From contig NZ_JAAAPN010000010.1 in the NCBI RefSeq assembly GCF_009909205.1, forward strand, positions 62,001 to 126,000: a stretch of DNA of 64,000 nt, written 5' to 3'. The position numbers were made by a program, and so were the translations under genes. Origin of the DNA: Aquabacterium fontiphilum. Its GTDB lineage: Bacteria; Pseudomonadota; Gammaproteobacteria; Burkholderiales; Burkholderiaceae_C. Positions 60,069-64,000 of this stretch are shown one piece after another. Position 1 is the stretch's first letter. The number at the start of each line of letters is the position of its first letter. The notes beneath the pieces were generated by a model that saw only the letters and a program-made list of their open reading frames with translations, did not search any database and had not been told where the DNA came from.

Positions 60069-61003
60069 GCCAGCAGTCCTTTTGCTTCAGTCAGAGAGGC
60101 CGGATCAAGGACGGTGGCCGTGGCCAACTCGCCGTCGATGCGCTTGATCATGCCGGCCAGCACCTTGCCCGGACCGCATTCGATGACGGCGCCCAAGCCA
60201 CGTGCCTTGAGGGCCTGAACTGTTTCCACCCAGCGCACCGGGCCGAAGGCCTGGCGATACAGGGCGTCACGGATGGCATCGGCCTCATTGACCACCGCCA
60301 CATCGATGTTGTTGACCACCGGGATGACCGGCGTCGCGAACGGCGTGGCCGCCAGCTTCTCTTTCAGGCGCTCGGCAGCGGGCTTCATCAGGCTGGAGTG
60401 GAACGGCGCCGACACCGGCAGCGGCAGCGCGCGCTTGGCGCCTGCCGCCTTGAGCACCTCGCAGGCCTTCTCGACGCCAGCCTTGCTGCCCGCGATCACG
60501 GTCTGCTTGGGGTCATTGAAATTGACGGCCTCGACAGGCTCGCCCGTGATCTGGGCGGCTTCGGCGCAACCGGCGCGCACGGCGTCGGCGTCCATGCCCA
60601 GGATCGCCGCCATGCCGCCCGTGCCCACGGGCACGGCTTCCTGCATGGCCTGGGCGCGAAAGCGCACCAGCGGCAGCGCATCCTTGAGCGTCAGCGCACC
60701 GGCTGCCACCAGCGCGGTGTACTCACCCAGGGAATGTCCGGCGACGGCGGCGGGCATCAGGCCGGTCTCGGCCACCCACGCGCGCCAGCAGGCCACGCCG
60801 GCCGTCAGCATGACCGGCTGGGTGTTGGTCGTCAGGTCCAGCTGCTCCTTGGGGCCCTGGGCGATGAGCTGACCCAGGTCTTCACCCAGGGCATCCGAGG
60901 CTTCGATCAGCGTGTCGCGCACGGCCGGGTGGTCGCCCCAGGCGTCCAGCATGCCCACGGACTGGGAGCCCTGGCCTGGGAACACGAAAGCAAACGCGGT
61001 CAT
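60065..61003 (-). CDS. fabD: Malonyl-CoA:ACP transacylase
   Basis: FabD loads malonate onto ACP. The 312-residue protein has the nucleophile S91 in GHSLGEYTALV, the catalytic H202 in SAPFHSSLM, and the GQGSQ motif at the N-terminus (FVFPGQGSQSVGM). The ATG at 61003 is fixed by this N-terminus; the frame is open 26 codons further, into fabH. It overlaps fabG by four bases. Confidence 0.98.
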   Translation of the reverse strand: MTAFAFVFPGQGSQSVGMLDAWGDHPAVRDTLIEASDALGEDLGQLIAQGPKEQLDLTTNTQPVMLTAGVACWRAWVAETGLMPAAVAGHSLGEYTALVAAGALTLKDALPLVRFRAQAMQEAVPVGTGGMAAILGMDADAVRAGCAEAAQITGEPVEAVNFNDPKQTVIAGSKAGVEKACEVLKAAGAKRALPLPVSAPFHSSLMKPAAERLKEKLAATPFATPVIPVVNNIDVAVVNEADAIRDALYRQAFGPVRWVETVQALKARGLGAVIECGPGKVLAGMIKRIDGELATATVLDPASLTEAKGLLA

Positions 61004-61043
61004 GTTGAGTCCTTCTTGTAGTCTGTCGCGATGAATGGCTTGT

Positions 61044-62087
61044 TCAGTAGTCGACCAGCACGGCGCCCCAGGTGAAGCCACCGCCCACCCCTTCGAGCAT
61101 CAGGCTCTGGCCGCGCTGAATCTGGCCGCTGCGCACCCCCACATCCAGCGCCAGCGGGATCGAGGCGGCAGACGTGTTGCCATGCTGGTCCACGGTGACG
61201 ATGATGCGGTCGAGCGGCAGGTGCAGCTTGCGGGCCGTGCCCTGCATGATGCGCAGGTTAGCCTGATGGGGAATGAGCCAGTCGACGGTGTCGGCCGTGC
61301 GGCCAGCCGCATCCAGCACCTCGTGCGCAGCCTTGTCGAGCACGGACACAGCCAGCTTGAACACAGCCTGCCCGTCCATCCTCAGCAAGGGCGCGCCGGT
61401 GACCTCACCGCCTGCCAGGTGGCCAGGCACATTGAGGATGTTGGCGTAGCGACCATCGGCATGCAGGCAAGAGGCCACGATGCCAGGCTGCGCAGACGCT
61501 TCGAGCACCACGGCCCCGGCACCGTCGCCAAACAGCACGCAGGTTGTGCGGTCGGAATAGTCCAGCAGCCGAGAGAACACCTCTGCCCCGATGACCAGTG
61601 CACGACGGGCAGTGCCGCCGCGGATCATGGCATCGGCCACGGTCAACGCGTAGATGAAGCCCGAGCACACCGCCTGCACGTCAAACGCCGGGCAGCCATG
61701 TACGCCCAACTCGCGCTGGATCAGACAGGCCGTCGACGGGAAGACCATGTCCGGCGTGGACGTGGCGCAGACAATGAGGTCGATGTCACTGGCCTGCAAC
61801 CCCGCAGCGGCCAAGGCGCGGCGCGCGGCCTCTGCGCCCAGCGTGGCGCTGGTTTCACCGGCCTGGGCAAAGTGGCGTGCACGGATGCCGGTGCGCTCGA
61901 CGATCCAGTCGTCGGACGTTTCGACACCGTCGCGGGCCAGTCGCTCGACCAGGTCCTGGTTGGTGACACGTTGTGACGGCAGGATGCTGCCGGTGCCGGA
62001 GATGCGGGCGTAGACGGGGCTGGTGGCCCCTGCGCCTGCTCCCGGCGATGGATGAGAACGAAGCTCGTCCGTCTGTCGTGGAGACAT
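61044..62087 (-). CDS. fabH: 3-oxoacyl-[ACP] synthase III
   Basis: FabH starts fatty-acid synthesis by condensing acetyl-CoA with malonyl-ACP. The 347-residue protein carries the triad C141 (QAVCSGF), H274 (IPHQANLRI) and N304 (QHGNTSAAS). The N-terminal ~25 residues ([24 protein letters not shown]) precede the usual [12 protein letters not shown] start, so the real start may be slightly different. It lies 11 bases after plsX. Confidence 0.97.
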   Translation of the reverse strand: MSPRQTDELRSHPSPGAGAGATSPVYARISGTGSILPSQRVTNQDLVERLARDGVETSDDWIVERTGIRARHFAQAGETSATLGAEAARRALAAAGLQASDIDLIVCATSTPDMVFPSTACLIQRELGVHGCPAFDVQAVCSGFIYALTVADAMIRGGTARRALVIGAEVFSRLLDYSDRTTCVLFGDGAGAVVLEASAQPGIVASCLHADGRYANILNVPGHLAGGEVTGAPLLRMDGQAVFKLAVSVLDKAAHEVLDAAGRTADTVDWLIPHQANLRIMQGTARKLHLPLDRIIVTVDQHGNTSAASIPLALDVGVRSGQIQRGQSLMLEGVGGGFTWGAVLVDY

Positions 62088-62098
62088 TGAAAAAGGGA

Positions 62099-63220
62099 TC
62101 AGGCCACCTGTCCCAGCCCCGCCTCACCGCCCTGATCTGCCGTTGCCGGCATGCTCACGAGCGTGGCTGCGATCTGGTCGTGCACCCGGTCCAGCAGTCG
62201 ATGACGGGCCGCATCATACGCCCGATTCAAGGCGACTTCGAATGCCAGCTTGTCCGAAGATCCGTGACTTTTGAACACCAGACCGCGCAGGCCCAACAGA
62301 GCCGCACCGCTGTAACGACGGTGGTCCACACGCTTTTTAAAGTGATTTAGCACCGGCATGGCGACCAAAGCCGCCAGTTTGGTGAAGATATTGCGTGTGA
62401 ACTCTTGCTTGATGAACGAGGCAAACATGCTGGCCAGCCCCTCGGCCGTCTTCAGGGCAACGTTGCCGACGAAGCCATCACAGACCACGATGTCGGAAGT
62501 GCCTTTGAAGATGTCGTTGCCTTCCACGTTGCCGTGGAAGTTGATCAGGCCCCGCGCATGCGCGTCGCGCAGCAACTCGCCGGCTGCCTTGATGACCTCG
62601 CTGCCCTTGATGACCTCTTCGCCGATGTTGAGCAAGCCCACCGAAGGGCTGTCCTTGCCATCGACGGCCGACACCAGTGCGCTGCCCATCACAGCAAACT
62701 GCAGCAGGTGTTCGGCCGTGCAGTCGACATTGGCGCCCAGGTCGAGCACGGTGGTGAAGCCGTCCTTCTGGTTGGGCATCACGGTGGCCAGCGCGGGGCG
62801 ATCGATGCCTTCGACCGTCTTGAGCAGGTAGCGGGCCAGCGCCATCAGGGCGCCTGTATTGCCCGCCGACACGCAGGCGTGGGCTGCTGCGGGCTGATCC
62901 GCCGAAGGCTTCACCTGGGAAATGGCCACGCGCATGGACGAATCCTTCTTGCGGCGCAAAGCCACCTCGACCGGGTCGTCCATGGTCACCACCTCAGAGG
63001 CAGGCACCACCTTGCAGCGCGGCCACTGTGCGGCCGCCACCAGCGCATCGGGCAGACCGACAAGCAACAGTTCGGCGTCCGGGTGCTTGTCAAGAAAGGC
63101 CTTGGCGGCCGGCAGGGTCACCGAAGGACCGTGATCGCCCCCCATGCAGTCCACGGCGATGCGGACGGGCGACAGGATGGCATGCGAAGAAGACACTGTG
63201 GCGACGGATGAAGCGCTCAT
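62099..63220 (-). CDS. plsX: Phosphate acyltransferase PlsX
   Basis: PlsX converts acyl-ACP to acyl-phosphate, linking fatty-acid synthesis to phospholipid formation. The 373-residue protein has the family start [21 protein letters not shown], then [32 protein letters not shown] and [16 protein letters not shown]. The chosen ATG at 63220 leaves a ~19-residue leader before the conserved start, so initiation could be internal. It lies 142 bases after rpmF, and the rpmF-plsX-fabH order is conserved across proteobacteria. Confidence 0.97.
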   Translation of the reverse strand: MSASSVATVSSSHAILSPVRIAVDCMGGDHGPSVTLPAAKAFLDKHPDAELLLVGLPDALVAAAQWPRCKVVPASEVVTMDDPVEVALRRKKDSSMRVAISQVKPSADQPAAAHACVSAGNTGALMALARYLLKTVEGIDRPALATVMPNQKDGFTTVLDLGANVDCTAEHLLQFAVMGSALVSAVDGKDSPSVGLLNIGEEVIKGSEVIKAAGELLRDAHARGLINFHGNVEGNDIFKGTSDIVVCDGFVGNVALKTAEGLASMFASFIKQEFTRNIFTKLAALVAMPVLNHFKKRVDHRRYSGAALLGLRGLVFKSHGSSDKLAFEVALNRAYDAARHRLLDRVHDQIAATLVSMPATADQGGEAGLGQVA

Positions 63221-63362
63221 GCGGGGCACCGGGATCAGGTTTGAGCCACGGCTGGACGGCACAAAAGACAAGGGCTGGCAAGCCGAGCGAATCGGTTTGT
63301 CCAGCCCTGTGGCCTGTGGCCAGCCAGTGGCCCGCCCGGCCGCAGACGGCCGGGGCAGGAAA

Positions 63363-63545
63363 TCAGGCGTCAGCCTTGGTCTTCAGCACCTTGCGACCAC
63401 GGTAGAAACCGGTGGGGCTGATGTGATGACGCAGGTGGGTTTCGCCGGTGGTCGATTCCACAGCGATGCCCGGGGTGTTCAGAGCATTGTGGGAACGATG
63501 CATGCCACGCTTGGAGGGCGACTTCTTGTTTTGCTGAACGGCCAT
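63363..63545 (-). CDS. rpmF: 50S ribosomal protein L32
   Basis: A 60-residue basic protein ([25 protein letters not shown]...[14 protein letters not shown]), the full-length bacterial L32 of the cysteine-free type. The start at 63545 is unambiguous. It opens the rpmF-plsX-fabHDG-acpP-fabF run after yceD. Confidence 0.98.
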   Translation of the reverse strand: MAVQQNKKSPSKRGMHRSHNALNTPGIAVESTTGETHLRHHISPTGFYRGRKVLKTKADA

Positions 63546-63721
63546 GATGGACTCCGGATGGGCGAACTGACGACAGCTCGCAAGGTTGCCAGACCACTCG
63601 GTGCCAGCCCCTTCACTGCCGCGCGCGCCAGGCGCCACGCTGCGTTCAGGATCCTGGCCGTCTTGCAGTCCGCAAGTTGAAACAGGGGTAATTTGATTCC
63701 GGACTACCCGGAAAACTCTCG

Positions 63722-63727
63722 ATTCTA
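63722..63727 (-). promoter_or_regulatory. Possible -10 box for the rpmF-fab operon
   Basis: On the minus strand TAGAAT lies in the 248-base gap between yceD and rpmF, about 180 bases before rpmF. It differs from TATAAT by one base, but the sequence 17 bases upstream is a poor -35 (TGGAAA). The rest of the gap holds no gene I can support. Confidence 0.25.
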
Positions 63728-63793
63728 GCACGGTATCCGGCCAATTTCCAGCTGCGGCGGCGGAATGGCCTACGCCAGCCTTCTACGCCCGCC

Positions 63794-64000
63794 TTACTTC
63801 GACTGGCCTCCCCCGTTGCCCTCGTCTGTCCCGCCCCCCTTTTTGAGCGCAGCCAGCACGGCAAATGGGTTGGGTTTCTCAGCAGGCACGTCATCGGCCT
63901 CAGTTTCATCCGCTTCGGCCGGTTCAGGCGACATCCACGCCTCCATGTCGACCGGGCAGGTGTCATGCCGAGGCAGGATGGGCTCGGCCATGATGAGTTC
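63794..64000 (-). CDS. yceD: YceD family protein (DUF177), C-terminal part only
   Basis: The last 68 residues of a YceD-type protein run in from beyond the right edge. YceD is a small protein encoded before rpmF that is thought to help 23S rRNA accumulate. The visible end reads ELIMAEPILPRHDTCPVD, then an acidic stretch (PEPAEADETEADDVP) and the conserved terminal motif EKPNPFAVLAALKKG, with a short Gly-rich tail. Position next to rpmF agrees. Confidence 0.88.
   Translation of the reverse strand, partial: ELIMAEPILPRHDTCPVDMEAWMSPEPAEADETEADDVPAEKPNPFAVLAALKKGGGTDEGNGGGQSK

Overview
This is a gene-dense, GC-rich stretch of bacterial core chromosome. Gene order points to a betaproteobacterium of the order Burkholderiales: hfq-hflX-hflK, der-bamB-yfgM-hisS-ispG-rodZ-pilW-rlmN-ndk, glyQ-glyS-gmhB, hslV-hslU, rpmF-plsX-fabHDG-acpP-fabF, rpoE-rseA-degP and lepA-lepB-rnc-era-recO-pdxJ-acpS-nagZ are all arrangements typical of that group. 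The single-cysteine DksA-type zinc site and the small insertion in HslV suggest a Comamonadaceae/Leptothrix/Aquabacterium-like relative, which is inference from memory. I see no tRNA, rRNA, insertion sequence, prophage, CRISPR array or toxin cluster. Nearly all 63 genes are recognisable housekeeping genes.

Layout. 1-11.7 kb: a long minus-strand run from ndk and rlmN through pilus/cell-shape factors (pilW, rodZ), isoprenoid synthesis (ispG), hisS, outer-membrane assembly (yfgM-like, bamB), ribosome biogenesis (der) to hfq-hflX-hflK; hflK runs off the left edge. 11.8-15.7 kb: two pseudouridine synthases (rluB with very long low-complexity extensions, rluD) and scpB. 15.8-22 kb: bamD, aceK, carbonic anhydrase, a metallo-beta-lactamase-fold hydrolase, a YgjP-type metallopeptidase and gmhB. 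22-27.7 kb: glyS, glyQ, lnt, corC. 27.8-36 kb: mostly plus strand, with a CobW-type GTPase, dksA, a STAS-domain protein of unknown function, hslV, hslU, coaX (opposite strand), a secreted chalcone-isomerase-like protein and an HDOD protein. 36-39.2 kb: sppA, a Rieske protein, a HAD phosphatase, rluC. 39.2-44.9 kb: a 694-bp leader region, rne with a textbook terminator, then an acyl-CoA synthetase with a palindromic operator in its promoter. 44.9-53.3 kb: the lepA-lepB-DUF4845-rnc-era-recO-pdxJ-acpS-nagZ run. 53.3-57.6 kb: a tandem DnaA-box cluster, degP, rseA, rpoE and an unknown membrane protein. 57.6-64 kb: the fatty-acid synthesis operon rpmF-plsX-fabH-fabD-fabG-acpP-fabF, preceded by yceD, which runs off the right edge.

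Functionally the window covers envelope building and surveillance (Bam lipoproteins, Lnt, LepB, SppA, DegP, RpoE/RseA, RodZ, PilW, NagZ, GmhB), fatty-acid and phospholipid precursor synthesis, translation and RNA processing (RNase E, RNase III, Hfq, Der, Era, LepA, four RNA pseudouridine synthase or methylase genes) and stress control (DksA, HslUV, HflX/HflK). No new multi-gene system stands out. The best leads are regulatory or comparative: the palindrome-controlled acyl-CoA synthetase promoter, the DnaA-box cluster upstream of lepA, the long structured rne leader, the missing rseB between rseA and degP, the uncharacterised membrane protein translationally coupled to rpoE, and the STAS protein lacking a phosphoacceptor serine. 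Many start codons were moved inward from the longest open frame on the basis of family alignment and ribosome-binding sites.
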